The translations under genes and the position numbers were made by a program. The notes under the pieces are model-generated. The model was given only the letters and a program-made list of their open reading frames with translations, did not search any database and had not been told where the DNA came from. Positions 36,027 to 44,899 of a stretch of 64,000 nucleotides of DNA are shown in pieces; within the stretch, counting starts at the first letter, position 1, and each line of letters opens with the position of its first letter. The stretch lies in the NCBI RefSeq assembly GCF_002192695.1, contig NZ_MTLG01000053.1:264444-328443 (forward strand), given 5' to 3'. Origin of the DNA: Achromobacter xylosoxidans. Its GTDB lineage: Bacteria > Pseudomonadota > Gammaproteobacteria > Burkholderiales > Burkholderiaceae_B.

Positions 36027-37184
36027 ATGAGCAAGCATCTTTCTAAATCGGTCGCCATCGTCGGCGCCGCCGAATCGGACCTGGGGAAAGTGCCCGGGAT
36101 GACCTCGCTGGACCTGCAGGCGCAGGCAGCGGCCCGCGCCTTGCGCGATGCCGGGCTGACGCTCAAGGACGTCGACGGCGTGTTCGCGCACGTGGACGAC
36201 AAGTTCGCCGGCCTGCACCTTGCGGAATACCTGGGCATACGGCCGCGCTACGTGGATTCGACCAGCGTGGGCGGCATGTCCAGCGTCATGCACATCCGCC
36301 ACGCCATGGCCGCCATCGAGGCCGGCATGTGCGAGGTGGCGCTGGTGGCCTACGGCAGCACCCAGCTGTCGGACGGCACGCGCAAGGTGGGCGGCACGCC
36401 CGAGGACATGCGCCTGCCGCGCGGGCAGTTCATCACGCCGTATGGGCAGCTGAGCCCCATCGGCTACTACGCGATGGTGGCGCAGCTGCACATGCAGCGC
36501 TACGGCACCACCCACAAGGACCTGGCCGAAGTAGCGGTGGCGGCGCGCAAGTGGGCGCAGCTCAACCCCAAGGCCTACCGCCGCGAGGACACCTCGATCG
36601 AGGAAGTCATGGCGTCCAAGATGATTGCCGATCCCCTGCGCCAGCGCGACTGCTGCCTGGTGACCGACGCCGGCGGCGCCGTCATCATCACGTCCGCGGC
36701 GCGCGCCCGCGAACTCAAGCGGCCGCCGGTCTACGTGATGGGCATCGCCGAATCCTTCTCGCACCACTACACGCCCTTCAACACGGCGGACTGGCTGGAC
36801 ACCAATGTGGCGCAGACGGCCGACGCCGCGCTCGCCATGGCCGGCGTCACGCGCGCCGACATCGACGTGGTGCAGATCTACGACCACTTCACCATCGGCG
36901 TGATCCAGTCGCTGGAAGAACTGGGCTTCTGCAAGCGCGGGGAGGGCGGGGCCTTCGTGGCGGACGGACGCCTGGCTCCGGGGGGCGACTTCCCCATCAA
37001 TACCTCGGGCGGCGGCCTGTCCTACAACCACCCCGGCCAGTTCGGCATGCTGCTGCTGCTCGAGGCCGTGCACCAATTGCGCAAGGAATGCGGCGAGCGC
37101 CAGCTGCCCCGCGCCGAACTGGCCCTGGTGCATGCGCCCGGCCTGGTCTTTTCCTGCAACACCACCCTGATACTCGGAGTCTGA
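36027..37184 (+). CDS. Thiolase-fold protein without nucleophilic Cys, probable acyl-CoA retro-aldolase
   Basis: This 385-residue thiolase-superfamily protein is annotated by most pipelines as acetyl-CoA acetyltransferase. The position of the nucleophilic Cys in SCP2-type thiolases (CSTG) aligns with Ser80 in TSVGGMSS. The NEAF motif is replaced by YDHF (Tyr285), while the C-terminal GG-x-x-NHP His335 and Cys377 remain. Loss of the nucleophile with an adjacent DUF35 gene is the hallmark of Ltp2-ChsH2, which cleaves a steroid side chain by aldol reversal, releasing propionyl-CoA. I infer the same chemistry: cleavage of a 3-hydroxy-2-methylacyl-CoA. Alignment was by eye. The downstream DUF35 gene starts 2 bases after the stop. 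Confidence 0.85.
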   Translation: MSKHLSKSVAIVGAAESDLGKVPGMTSLDLQAQAAARALRDAGLTLKDVDGVFAHVDDKFAGLHLAEYLGIRPRYVDSTSVGGMSSVMHIRHAMAAIEAGMCEVALVAYGSTQLSDGTRKVGGTPEDMRLPRGQFITPYGQLSPIGYYAMVAQLHMQRYGTTHKDLAEVAVAARKWAQLNPKAYRREDTSIEEVMASKMIADPLRQRDCCLVTDAGGAVIITSAARARELKRPPVYVMGIAESFSHHYTPFNTADWLDTNVAQTADAALAMAGVTRADIDVVQIYDHFTIGVIQSLEELGFCKRGEGGAFVADGRLAPGGDFPINTSGGGLSYNHPGQFGMLLLLEAVHQLRKECGERQLPRAELALVHAPGLVFSCNTTLILGV

Positions 37185-37186
37185 CC

Positions 37187-37597
37187 ATGGAACTCGCCCA
37201 ACGCCCGCTGCCGCAACCGACCCGGATCACCCAGCCCTACTGGGATGCGGCGAAGCAAAACCGCCTGGTCGTCCAGCAATGCGGCTGCTGCAAGACGCGC
37301 CAGTTCTATCCGCGCGAATTCTGCACGGCCTGCCTGTCCGACAACATCGAATGGATCGAGTCCGCAGGCCAGGGAACCGTCTATACCTACACCATCAACC
37401 GGCGCCCGAGCAACGCGGCCCTGAGCGAAAAAGTGCCATATGTCGTCGCCATGATCGACCTGGATGAAGGCGTGCGCATGATGGCCAACATCGTCGACAG
37501 TCCGCCCGAGGCGGTCCGGATGGGAAGCCGGGTGCGGGTGTGCTTCGAGCGGGTGTCGGACGAGATCACCTTGCCGCAGTTCAGGCTGGAGGCTTGA
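37187..37597 (+). CDS. DUF35 zinc-ribbon/OB-fold partner of thiolase-like protein
   Basis: This 136-residue protein has an N-terminal zinc ribbon (CGCCKTRQFYPREFCTAC, Cys pairs near residues 28-31 and 44-47) and a C-terminal OB fold (GTVYTYTINRRP; VPYVVAMIDLDEG; GSRVRVCFE), the DUF35/ChsH2-C pattern. DUF35 domains form complexes with thiolase-fold proteins and help bind CoA substrates. It is separated from the thiolase-like gene by 2 bases, so a 1:1 complex is likely. The start ATG 37187 fits the family; upstream frame is open only by overlap. A terminator follows at 37641-37671. Confidence 0.9.
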   Translation: MELAQRPLPQPTRITQPYWDAAKQNRLVVQQCGCCKTRQFYPREFCTACLSDNIEWIESAGQGTVYTYTINRRPSNAALSEKVPYVVAMIDLDEGVRMMANIVDSPPEAVRMGSRVRVCFERVSDEITLPQFRLEA

Positions 37598-37632
37598 GCA
37601 CAGCGGGGTGCCGAGGTGCGTTTGTCGCAGGC

Positions 37633-37671
37633 AAAAAAAAGCCGGTCTGATTCAAGATCAGACCGGCTTTT
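37633..37671. terminator. Bidirectional intrinsic terminator between DUF35 gene and tmRNA
   Basis: An 11-base stem, GCCGGTCTGAT (37641-37651) with ATCAGACCGGC (37657-37667), encloses the loop TCAAG. An eight-base A-run (37633-37640) gives a U-run for leftward transcription of tmRNA, and a shorter T-run follows for the rightward operon. Confidence 0.85.
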
Positions 37672-37681
37672 CAGCGGTATT

Positions 37682-38070
37682 TGGTGGAGCCGGGGGGAAT
37701 TGAACCCCCGTCCGCAAGCCCTCCGCAACCAGTTCTACATGCGTAGTCGATTTATTTGGTTTTAACTTTGGACTTAGCCAACCGACAGGCCGGACCAAAG
37801 CGATTCACGTAATTTAAATTTGAACCGTGTGACCCCAGTTCAAACCGATTCCTTGTGAATGTCGCTGCTGCGGTTCGAGGGTTGCCCCCCTAGGAAGTTG
37901 CCTTCCTCCGCCTGACCCAAGGACAGATCAGTGCAGCGGCTCACCGCTTAAGCGGCGAGAGCGAAACGCTCGTCGTTGGCGTTTGTAGTGTTCCAGTGGT
38001 TTAACGAGCGTACTGGTGCTCGGCATGCCCTGAGTTGTTTCGCGACCCACGTCGAATCCGGATCGGCCCC
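37682..38070 (-). ncRNA. ssrA: tmRNA
   Basis: This RNA rescues stalled ribosomes, acting as an alanine tRNA and then as a template for a degradation tag. The 5' end GGGGCCGATCCGGATTCGAC lies at 38070 and the 3' acceptor arm ends in GGCTCCACCA at 37682, with the T-arm GGGTTCAATTCCCCC. The tag frame reads ANDERFALAA then TAA, starting near 37980. At about 389 nt it has the normal beta-proteobacterial length. A bidirectional terminator lies just downstream. Confidence 0.97.
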
Positions 38071-38160
38071 AAGAGGATCTATTGTACTGGTAAACGCCAT
38101 AGCTTGCTGCGTCGTCTGCGCCGCCTTGCCCGGGCGTGGCGCAGACGATACAGGCGGGCG

Positions 38161-39345
38161 TCAGACCGCGTTGGCGCAGACCGCCTTGGGCTCCCGGCGC
38201 GGGCGCGAAGCCGCCATCAGCACGAAGGCCAGGATCACGGAGACGCCGACGATCGCGGCCGCGGCCCAGCCCAGCGAGGCCAACCCGTAGTTGTCGATGA
38301 CGTACCCGCCGACCACGGCGCCCAGGCCGATGCCGGTGTTGGCGCCCGAGATATTCAGGGACGCGGCAAATGCCGGCGCTTCGGGCGCGGATTTCATCAG
38401 CCGCACGTGGCAGACGATGAAGAGCGCGGCTTGCGCAATGCCCCAGACGCCCAGCGCCACGGCCAGCAGGCCGTGCGATTGCATCACGGGGGCGATCACG
38501 GCCAGTCCCGCCGCCATCAGCGCCGAGAACAAGGCGGTCGCGCCCAGTGGGCTGCGGTCTACCATGCGGCCGCCCAGGGTGTTGCCGATCAGGCCGACGG
38601 CGCCGAATGCCATCATGGTCCAGCCCACGATCTGGCCGTTGAAGCCCGCCAGCCGCTCCAGCATGTCCGCCAGATAGGTATAGGCCGTGAACATGCCGGT
38701 GAACACCAGCAGCGACAGCAGCACGTGGCCGACCACGATCGGGTTGCGCAGGATGCGCAGCTGGGTGATGAGCTTGACGCTGTCGGCGCGGATGCGGGTG
38801 CTGGGGAAGGCGAACAGCAAGAGCAGGGCCTTGGCGAACGCCACCGCCGACAGCACGCCAAAGGCGGCGCGCCAGCCGAAGGCGTCCGAGATCAGCACGC
38901 CGATGGGGATGCCGAACACCGTGGCCGCGACGATGCCGAAGGCGACCATGGAGATGGCGCGCCCGGCACGGGCGGGACCAACCAGCTCCACGGCCGTGGC
39001 GCTGGCCAGCGACCAGAACACCGGCAGGGCCAGTGCAGGGACCAGACGCGCCACGGCCATGACCCAGATGTTGGGCGCGACGGCTGCCAGGGCGTTGGAC
39101 AGGCCAAACAGCACCAGCACGCCGATGAACAGCCGCTTGCGCTCGATGTTGGCCATGAGCGCCGTGAGCAGAGGGCCGGTCGCCGCCACCGTGAAGGCGA
39201 ACAGCGACACCAGCAGGCCGGCCTGGGATACGGTGACGTTCAGGTCGCGGGCCAGGCCGGGCAGCAGCCCGATGATCAGGAACTCTGTCGTCAGGATGGT
39301 GAAGCCGGCGGCGGAAAGTAACAGGATGGGCAATAGCATAGGCAT
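38161..39345 (-). CDS. MFS transporter, DHA1-type drug or sugar efflux
   Basis: This 394-residue protein has 12 predicted membrane helices, with FLIIGLLPGLARDLNVTVSQAGLLVSLFAF split at the first two helices and LTALMANIERKRLFIG in the loop, the pattern of AraJ/NepI-like DHA1 exporters. Substrate unknown. AGAGGA lies 7 bases before the ATG. It has no obvious operon partner; a 335-base gap separates it from gph. Confidence 0.88.
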   Translation of the reverse strand: MPMLLPILLLSAAGFTILTTEFLIIGLLPGLARDLNVTVSQAGLLVSLFAFTVAATGPLLTALMANIERKRLFIGVLVLFGLSNALAAVAPNIWVMAVARLVPALALPVFWSLASATAVELVGPARAGRAISMVAFGIVAATVFGIPIGVLISDAFGWRAAFGVLSAVAFAKALLLLFAFPSTRIRADSVKLITQLRILRNPIVVGHVLLSLLVFTGMFTAYTYLADMLERLAGFNGQIVGWTMMAFGAVGLIGNTLGGRMVDRSPLGATALFSALMAAGLAVIAPVMQSHGLLAVALGVWGIAQAALFIVCHVRLMKSAPEAPAFAASLNISGANTGIGLGAVVGGYVIDNYGLASLGWAAAAIVGVSVILAFVLMAASRPRREPKAVCANAV

Positions 39346-39680
39346 TCCTCTGGCGCGACGCGGCAGGGCGGCGCGCGGGCGGCGTTGTGGGTGGTCTAAA
39401 AAGGTCAGGTGTGCTCCGGCCTGAGCGCCGGGCAGAGCAACGGGGCCGAAGGGCGCCGTTGCGGGGGATTAGTGGCGGACGGCGGTGTCCGCGACCTCCG
39501 GCATCAGCCGGAAAAGGCAATCGGGAAGCACCCGCATGCCTTGCATAAGCGATACTTTAAGTGGCTTTGGTTTCAGGATAAAGACCCTGATTCCGGAAAG
39601 ATTGTTCGGCAAATTCAACTAATTTTCGCGAACAAGCGCTAGGTGGGATACGGGCCGCGCGGCGGCCCGGCCAAGCTGGA
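39346..39680. other. 335-base gap between MFS and gph genes
   Basis: I see no supported gene. It should contain the MFS promoter. Bases 39545-39645 are clearly richer in A and T than the surroundings and include AAGCGATACTT, a small inverted repeat. Near 39651-39668 GGGCCGC pairs with GCGGCCC around GCG, but no T-run follows, so it is at best a weak end-of-transcript hairpin for gph. Confidence 0.5.
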
Positions 39681-40355
39681 TCAGCGCAGGTCGCTGGGCA
39701 GCAGCGGCTGGATGGCGGACCAGAGTTCCGCGGGGGAGTTGGCGCAGGTTTCCGCTTCCCAGGTCGTGATGTTGTCGTCTTCGCCGACGTAGCCGTAAGC
39801 GGCCGCCACCGCGGGCATGCCTGCCGCGTGCGCGGCCTGGATGTCGCGCAGGTCGTCGCCGACATAGACGCAACGGTCTACGGCGAAGCCGGCTTCGCGC
39901 GCCGCGTGCTGTAGCGGCAGCGGGTGCGGCTTGGCGTGCGCCGTGGTGTCGCCGCAGACCAGGACCGCGCTGTCACGCGTCAGGTCCAAGTATTCGACGA
40001 TGGGCAGGGTCAGGTAGGTGACCTTGTTGGTCACGATGCCCCAGGACAGCCCGCGGCCGCGGATGTCCGCCAGCAGCGCCTCGATGCCGGGAAACAGCTT
40101 GCTGTGGACCGTGGAGCCGGCGGCATAGTCTTCCAGGAACTGCAGGCGGGTGGGCTCGTAGTCGGCGTCGCCGGGTTTGAGGTCCAGCGCCACGCGCAGC
40201 AGGCCGCGCGCGCCTTGGGACGCGACCGGGCGCAGGGCCTCGTAGGGCATCGGTTCCAGGCCCTTGCGGGTGCGCTGGCGGTTGGCCGCGGCGGCCAGGT
40301 CGGGGGCGGTGTCGGCCAGCGTGCCGTCGAAGTCGAACAGGATCAGGGCGCTCAT
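39681..40355 (-). CDS. gph: Phosphoglycolate phosphatase
   Basis: This 224-residue HAD-superfamily enzyme dephosphorylates 2-phosphoglycolate, clearing a by-product of DNA repair. The nucleophile motif [15 protein letters not shown] is at residues 5-19, motif II in IVTNK, and the Mg-binding [18 protein letters not shown] near the C-terminus. Its start overlaps the ubiG stop by 4 bases, an arrangement conserved in many beta- and gamma-proteobacteria. Confidence 0.95.
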   Translation of the reverse strand: MSALILFDFDGTLADTAPDLAAAANRQRTRKGLEPMPYEALRPVASQGARGLLRVALDLKPGDADYEPTRLQFLEDYAAGSTVHSKLFPGIEALLADIRGRGLSWGIVTNKVTYLTLPIVEYLDLTRDSAVLVCGDTTAHAKPHPLPLQHAAREAGFAVDRCVYVGDDLRDIQAAHAAGMPAVAAAYGYVGEDDNITTWEAETCANSPAELWSAIQPLLPSDLR

Positions 40356-41080
40356 TTGCGGGTAGCCATCAGGTAATTGACCGAGGTATCGGACGACAGG
40401 GTGTAGATCTGGGTGATCGGGTTGTATTCCATGCCGCGCATGCTGACCGGTTCCAGGTTGGCGCCGCGCGCCGCTGCCGACAGCTCGCTGGGCTTGATGA
40501 ACTGGTCATAGCTGTGCGTGCCGCGCGGCAGCAGGCGCAGGACATATTCCGCGCCGACGATGGCGAACAGGAAGGACTTGGGATTGCGGTTCAGCGTCGA
40601 GAAGAACACCCAGCCCCCCGGTTTCACCAGGGTCGAGCAGGCGCGCACGATGGAAGCGGGATCCGGCACGTGCTCCAGCATTTCCATGCAGGTCACCACA
40701 TCGTACTGACCCGGTTGTTCCGCCGCGAGTTCCTCCACGGGAACCTTGCGGTATTCCACCTTCACGCCCGATTCCAGGCCATGCAGGCGGGCCACCTTCA
40801 GGGATTTGTCCGCCAGGTCGATGCCGGTGACCTCGGCGCCGCCGCGCGCCATGGCTTCGGACAGGATGCCGCCGCCGCAGCCCACGTCCAGGACCTTCTT
40901 GCCCGCCAGGCTGCCCGCGCATTCCTGGATCCATTCCAGCCGCAACGGATTGATGGCGTGCAGGGGCTTGAACTCGCTTTCGGGATCCCACCAGCGGCTG
41001 GCCAGGGCGCCGAACTTGTCGATTTCAGCCTGGTCGGCGTTGATGGCGGGGCGGGCGGTGTCGTGCGTTTGCGTGGTCAT
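40352..41080 (-). CDS. ubiG: Ubiquinone biosynthesis O-methyltransferase
   Basis: This 242-residue SAM-dependent methyltransferase performs both O-methylations in ubiquinone synthesis at the inner membrane. It has the N-terminal [19 protein letters not shown], the SAM motif [16 protein letters not shown] near residues 66-81, and [13 protein letters not shown]. It is first in an operon with gph. The 16-base palindrome at 41103-41118 lies 22 bases upstream. Confidence 0.96.
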   Translation of the reverse strand: MTTQTHDTARPAINADQAEIDKFGALASRWWDPESEFKPLHAINPLRLEWIQECAGSLAGKKVLDVGCGGGILSEAMARGGAEVTGIDLADKSLKVARLHGLESGVKVEYRKVPVEELAAEQPGQYDVVTCMEMLEHVPDPASIVRACSTLVKPGGWVFFSTLNRNPKSFLFAIVGAEYVLRLLPRGTHSYDQFIKPSELSAAARGANLEPVSMRGMEYNPITQIYTLSSDTSVNYLMATRK

Positions 41081-41102
41081 GGGCAGGTCCAGCGTAAGGC
41101 GA

Positions 41103-41118
41103 CTCTATATATATAGAG
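41103..41118. repeat. Perfect 16-base AT-rich palindrome upstream of ubiG
   Basis: CTCTATATATATAGAG is perfectly symmetric and lies between ubiG and the ompA terminator. The TATATA core may be the -10 box of the ubiG promoter, in which case the palindrome would be both promoter and operator. No T-run follows on either strand. Confidence 0.5.
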
Positions 41119-41181
41119 GGGGTCCGTCGCGCTAGGCGAGGGAAGGGCGCGGCGTTGCACCGCTTTGGTGCGTGGCCGGCG

Positions 41182-41209
41182 AAAAAAAGGGCCTCGCTAT
41201 GCGAGGCCC
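41182..41209 (-). terminator. Intrinsic terminator of ompA
   Basis: GGGCCTCGC (41189-41197) pairs with GCGAGGCCC (41201-41209) around a TAT loop; the A-run 41182-41188 becomes a U-run on the ompA transcript. It lies 24 bases after the ompA stop. Confidence 0.9.
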
Positions 41210-41232
41210 CCTTATTGTAGCTAGTCCAGCAA

Positions 41233-41814
41233 TTACTTGCGGCTACCCACGATTTCGATTTCAACGCGACGGTTTTGGGCGCGGCCTTCCTTCGTCTTGT
41301 TGGAAGCGATCGGGTTCAGCTCACCCTTGCCTTCCGTGTAGATACGGTTCGGGTCGATACCCTTGCTGACCAGGTAGGTCTTGACCGAAGCGGCGCGGCG
41401 CTCGGACAGCTTCTGGTTGTAGGCTTCGGTACCGATCGAGTCGGTGTGGCCCACAGCAATGATGGTTTCGAGATCGATACCGCGAGCTTGCTGGGCGACT
41501 TGGTCCAGCAGCTGACGGCCTTCGGGCTTCAGCGTCGACTTGTCGAAGTCGAAGAACGTGTCAGCATTGAACACGACCTTGGCCGCCATCGGGGCCGGCT
41601 TCGCCTTCTGTTGTGCAACCGGCACGCCGTCGCAACCGGGGATACCGGTGGCCGGGGTCCAGAATGCATCGCGCCAGCACAGTTCGTTCGTGCCGTTCTT
41701 CCAAACGTCACCGAACGGGTTGCGCCAGTTGTCCACGGTTTGCGCGGAAGCTACACCAGAGGCCGTGACGGCGGCGAAGGCGAGCGCCAGAGCGAATTTG
41801 GAGGGTTTGTTCAT
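41233..41814 (-). CDS. ompA: OmpA family outer-membrane protein
   Basis: This 193-residue protein closely matches the Bordetella OmpA homologue as I remember it. The signal peptide ends at SGVASAQ (about residue 25). A short Trp/Cys segment (NWRNPFGDVWKNGTNELCW) follows, then the OmpA-C peptidoglycan-binding domain (residues about 80-190) with VGHTDSIGTEAYNQKLSERR, whose Asp and Arg bind diaminopimelate. It lacks the N-terminal eight-strand barrel of enteric OmpA, so it probably tethers membrane to wall rather than forming a pore. GAGGAG precedes the ATG, and the promoter is at 41890-41917. Confidence 0.94.
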   Translation of the reverse strand: MNKPSKFALALAFAAVTASGVASAQTVDNWRNPFGDVWKNGTNELCWRDAFWTPATGIPGCDGVPVAQQKAKPAPMAAKVVFNADTFFDFDKSTLKPEGRQLLDQVAQQARGIDLETIIAVGHTDSIGTEAYNQKLSERRAASVKTYLVSKGIDPNRIYTEGKGELNPIASNKTKEGRAQNRRVEIEIVGSRK

Positions 41815-41889
41815 GTTTCTCCTCGTTGAGCTTGAAGCTGGATAAGTGACTCGCAGCGAACCCCCGCCGCATATCAGGAAAACGGGGCC

Positions 41890-41917
41890 AGTATAGCAAC
41901 GCCAAGAGCTGGTTCAA
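41890..41917 (-). promoter_or_regulatory. Promoter of ompA
   Basis: Reading leftward, TTGAAC (41917-41912) and TATACT (41895-41890) are separated by 16 bases. The start of transcription would be near 41883, giving an untranslated leader of about 68 bases. Confidence 0.65.
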
Positions 41918-42147
41918 AGGAATAGCTACTGGGTTTCCTGCGTGCTGGAAACAATCTTAAGGCATTTGGGGGCCTTTGGCTTCCCTGGAGAGGCGCATTG
42001 GCGCTGGATATGACGTTTTCGGCGCTCCTTCCGTTTTCCATGTTGGTTTTTGACAACAGGCCCGCAGGACGCGGGTCGAGGCGCGGGTCGGTCGCCGCCC
42101 CATATCTGCCGGTCCGGCCCGCCGAGGGGCTTCTTGGGGAGCGCCTT

Positions 42148-42177
42148 CTGACCTCTACGGGAATCGGATGATAGAAT
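42148..42177 (+). promoter_or_regulatory. Candidate gyrA promoter
   Basis: CTGACC (42148-42153) and TAGAAT (42172-42177) are separated by 18 bases. The -35 is a partial match only. The resulting leader would be about 45 bases. Confidence 0.35.
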
Positions 42178-42229
42178 TTCCTGTTTACCCGGCCCGGGTT
42201 CCTCCTTACACGATTCTGTCGTTATATAT

Positions 42230-44899
42230 ATGGATTCCTTTGCCAAGGAGACGCTTCCGGTATCGCTGGAAGAAGAGATGCGCCGCAGTTACCTCGATTA
42301 CGCGATGAGCGTGATCGTCGGGCGGGCGCTACCGGATGTGCGGGACGGCCTCAAGCCCGTCCACCGGCGCGTGCTCTACGCGATGCACGAACTGAACAAC
42401 GACTGGAACCGCGCCTACAAGAAGTCGGCGCGTATCGTCGGGGACGTCATCGGTAAATACCACCCCCACGGCGACCAGTCCGTCTATGACACCATCGTCC
42501 GCATGGCGCAGGACTTCTCCATGCGCTACATGCTGGTCGACGGCCAGGGCAACTTCGGCTCGATCGACGGCGACAACGCCGCGGCGATGCGTTACACCGA
42601 AATCCGCCTGGCCAAGATCGCCCACGAACTGCTGGCCGACATCGACCAGGAAACGGTGGACTTTGGCCCCAATTACGACGGCAGCGAACAAGAACCGCTG
42701 CTGTTGCCGTCGCGCCTGCCCAACCTGCTGGTCAACGGCAGCTCGGGCATCGCGGTAGGCATGGCGACCAACATTCCGCCCCACAACCTCCAGGAAGTGG
42801 TCGACGGCTGCCTGTACTGCCTGCGCAATCCGGGCTGCTCGGTCGATGAGCTCATGGAGCTCATCCCGGCCCCCGATTTCCCCACTGGCGGCATCATCTA
42901 CGGCATGTCCGGCGTGCGCGAAGGCTACCGCACCGGTCGCGGCCGCGTCATCATGCGCGCCAAGACCCACTTCGAGGACATGGAGAAGGGTAACCGCCAG
43001 GCCATCGTGGTCGATGCGATCCCTTACCAGGTCAACAAGAAGACGCTGCAGGAACGCATCGCCGAGCTCGTCAACGACAAGAAGATCGAAGGCATCTCCG
43101 ACATCCGCGACGAGTCCGACAAGGACGGGATGCGCCTGGTCATCGAACTCAAGCGCGGCGAGGTTCCCGAGGTTGTCCTGAACAACCTCTATAAGAACAC
43201 GCAACTGCAAGATACCTTCGGGATGAACCTGGTGGCGCTGGTCGACGGCCAGCCGCGCCTGCTCAACCTGAAGCAGATGATCGACTACTTCCTGCAGCAT
43301 CGCCGCGAAGTGGTCACGCGCCGCACGGTGTTCCAGCTGCGCAAGGCCCGCGAACGCGGCCACGTGCTGGAAGGCCTGGCCGTCGCGCTCGCCAACATCG
43401 ACGATTTCATCGCCATCATCAAGGCGGCGCCGACCCCTCCGGTCGCGCGCCAGGAACTGATGGCGAAGTCGTGGGACTCGTCGCTGGTGCGCGAAATGCT
43501 GTCGCGCGCCGATGGCGACACGCCGGGAGGCCGCGCGGCCTTCCGTCCGGACGACCTGGGCACCGAGTTCGGCCTCCAGGGCGACGGCATGTACCGCCTG
43601 AGCGACACGCAGGCCCAGGAAATCCTGAACATGCGCCTGCAACGCCTGACCGGGCTGGAGCAGGACAAGATCGTCGGCGAATACAAGGACATCATGTCCA
43701 CCATCGCCGACCTGCTGGATATCCTGGCGCGCCCCGAGCGCATCACCACGATCATCTCCGACGAGCTGCAGGCCATCAAGGCGGAATTCTCGACTGGCGT
43801 GAAGGATACGCGCCGTTCGGAAATCGAACTGAACGCGACCGAGCTCGACACCGAAGACCTGATCACCCCGACCGACATGGTCGTGACCCTGTCGCACGGC
43901 GGCTACATCAAGAGCCAGCCCTTGTCCGAGTACCGCTCGCAAAAGCGCGGCGGACGCGGCAAGCAGGCCACGGCCATGAAGGAAAACGACTGGATCGACC
44001 AGTTGTTCATCGCCAACACGCACGACTTCCTGCTGTGCTTCTCCAACCGCGGCCGCGTGTACTGGCTGAAGGTCTGGGAAGTGCCGCAAGGCACGCGCAA
44101 CTCGCGCGGCAAGCCCATCGTCAACATGTTCCCGTTGGCCGAAGGCGAGAAGATCACCGTGGTGCTGCCGGTCAAGGAATTCAGCGAAGACCATTACGTC
44201 TTCATGGCGACCTCGCGCGGCACGGTCAAGAAGACCCCGCTGTCCGACTTCTCCAACCCGCGCAAGGCCGGCATCATCGCCGTGGACCTGGACGACGGCG
44301 ACTACCTGATCGGCGCCGACCTGACCGATGGCAAGCATGACGTCATGCTGTTCTCGGACTCGGGCAAGGCCGTGCGCTTCGATGAAAACGACGTGCGTCC
44401 GATGGGCCGCAACGCCCGCGGCGTGCGCGGCATGATGCTGGAAGACACCCAGACCGTCATCGCGCTGCTCGTGGCTGGCGACGAAACGCAAAGCGTGCTG
44501 ACCGCCACCGAAAACGGCTATGGCAAGCGCACGCCGATCACCGAGTACACGCGCCACGGCCGCGGCACCAAGGGCATGATCGCCATCCAGACCAGCTCGC
44601 GCAACGGCAAGGTCGTGGGCGCCGTGCTGGTCATGCCTTCGGACGAGATCATGCTGATCACGACCGGCGGCGTGCTGGTGCGCACCCGCGTCTCGGAAAT
44701 CCGCGAAATGGGCCGCGCCACGCAAGGCGTCACGCTCATCAACGTCGACGACGGCAGCTCGCTGTCCGGCGTGCGCCGTGTCGTGGAAAGCGATGCGGAC
44801 GATGACGGCGACCTGGGCGAAGACGGCCAGGACGCGGATGGCGGCGACGACAACGGCGCTGCGGACTCGACGGATTCGACGGAACCTACGGAGCAATAA
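42230..44899 (+). CDS. gyrA: DNA gyrase subunit A
   Basis: This 889-residue subunit cuts and rejoins DNA for negative supercoiling. The N-terminal domain carries the catalytic Tyr in [11 protein letters not shown] near residue 122 and [10 protein letters not shown] at 78-87. The GyrA box is QKRGGRGK, which starts the DNA-wrapping beta-propeller. The C-terminus ends in an acidic tail of Asp, Glu and Gly beyond residue about 850. Residue 83, Ser in E. coli, is Gln here. No Shine-Dalgarno is visible before ATG 42230. The stop codon overlaps the serC start by one base (TAATG). Confidence 0.98.
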   Translation: MDSFAKETLPVSLEEEMRRSYLDYAMSVIVGRALPDVRDGLKPVHRRVLYAMHELNNDWNRAYKKSARIVGDVIGKYHPHGDQSVYDTIVRMAQDFSMRYMLVDGQGNFGSIDGDNAAAMRYTEIRLAKIAHELLADIDQETVDFGPNYDGSEQEPLLLPSRLPNLLVNGSSGIAVGMATNIPPHNLQEVVDGCLYCLRNPGCSVDELMELIPAPDFPTGGIIYGMSGVREGYRTGRGRVIMRAKTHFEDMEKGNRQAIVVDAIPYQVNKKTLQERIAELVNDKKIEGISDIRDESDKDGMRLVIELKRGEVPEVVLNNLYKNTQLQDTFGMNLVALVDGQPRLLNLKQMIDYFLQHRREVVTRRTVFQLRKARERGHVLEGLAVALANIDDFIAIIKAAPTPPVARQELMAKSWDSSLVREMLSRADGDTPGGRAAFRPDDLGTEFGLQGDGMYRLSDTQAQEILNMRLQRLTGLEQDKIVGEYKDIMSTIADLLDILARPERITTIISDELQAIKAEFSTGVKDTRRSEIELNATELDTEDLITPTDMVVTLSHGGYIKSQPLSEYRSQKRGGRGKQATAMKENDWIDQLFIANTHDFLLCFSNRGRVYWLKVWEVPQGTRNSRGKPIVNMFPLAEGEKITVVLPVKEFSEDHYVFMATSRGTVKKTPLSDFSNPRKAGIIAVDLDDGDYLIGADLTDGKHDVMLFSDSGKAVRFDENDVRPMGRNARGVRGMMLEDTQTVIALLVAGDETQSVLTATENGYGKRTPITEYTRHGRGTKGMIAIQTSSRNGKVVGAVLVMPSDEIMLITTGGVLVRTRVSEIREMGRATQGVTLINVDDGSSLSGVRRVVESDADDDGDLGEDGQDADGGDDNGAADSTDSTEPTEQ

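Larger units (their letters stand above)
41815..42229. other. 415-base divergent region between ompA and gyrA
   Basis: No gene is seen. It holds the ompA promoter (41890-41917) and a candidate gyrA promoter (42148-42177). The remainder contains only GC-rich filler with short inverted segments. Confidence 0.7.

Noticed and set aside
33771..37133. 1120-codon open frame opposite the ligase, dehydrogenase and thiolase-like genes
   Set aside because: It spans three real genes on the other strand and has shadow-frame composition.
39409..39642. Small gene between MFS and gph
   Set aside because: No ribosome-binding site, no recognisable protein, and it crosses a sharp change of base composition.
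39651..39668. Terminator after gph
   Set aside because: A GC-rich dyad is present, but no T-run follows.
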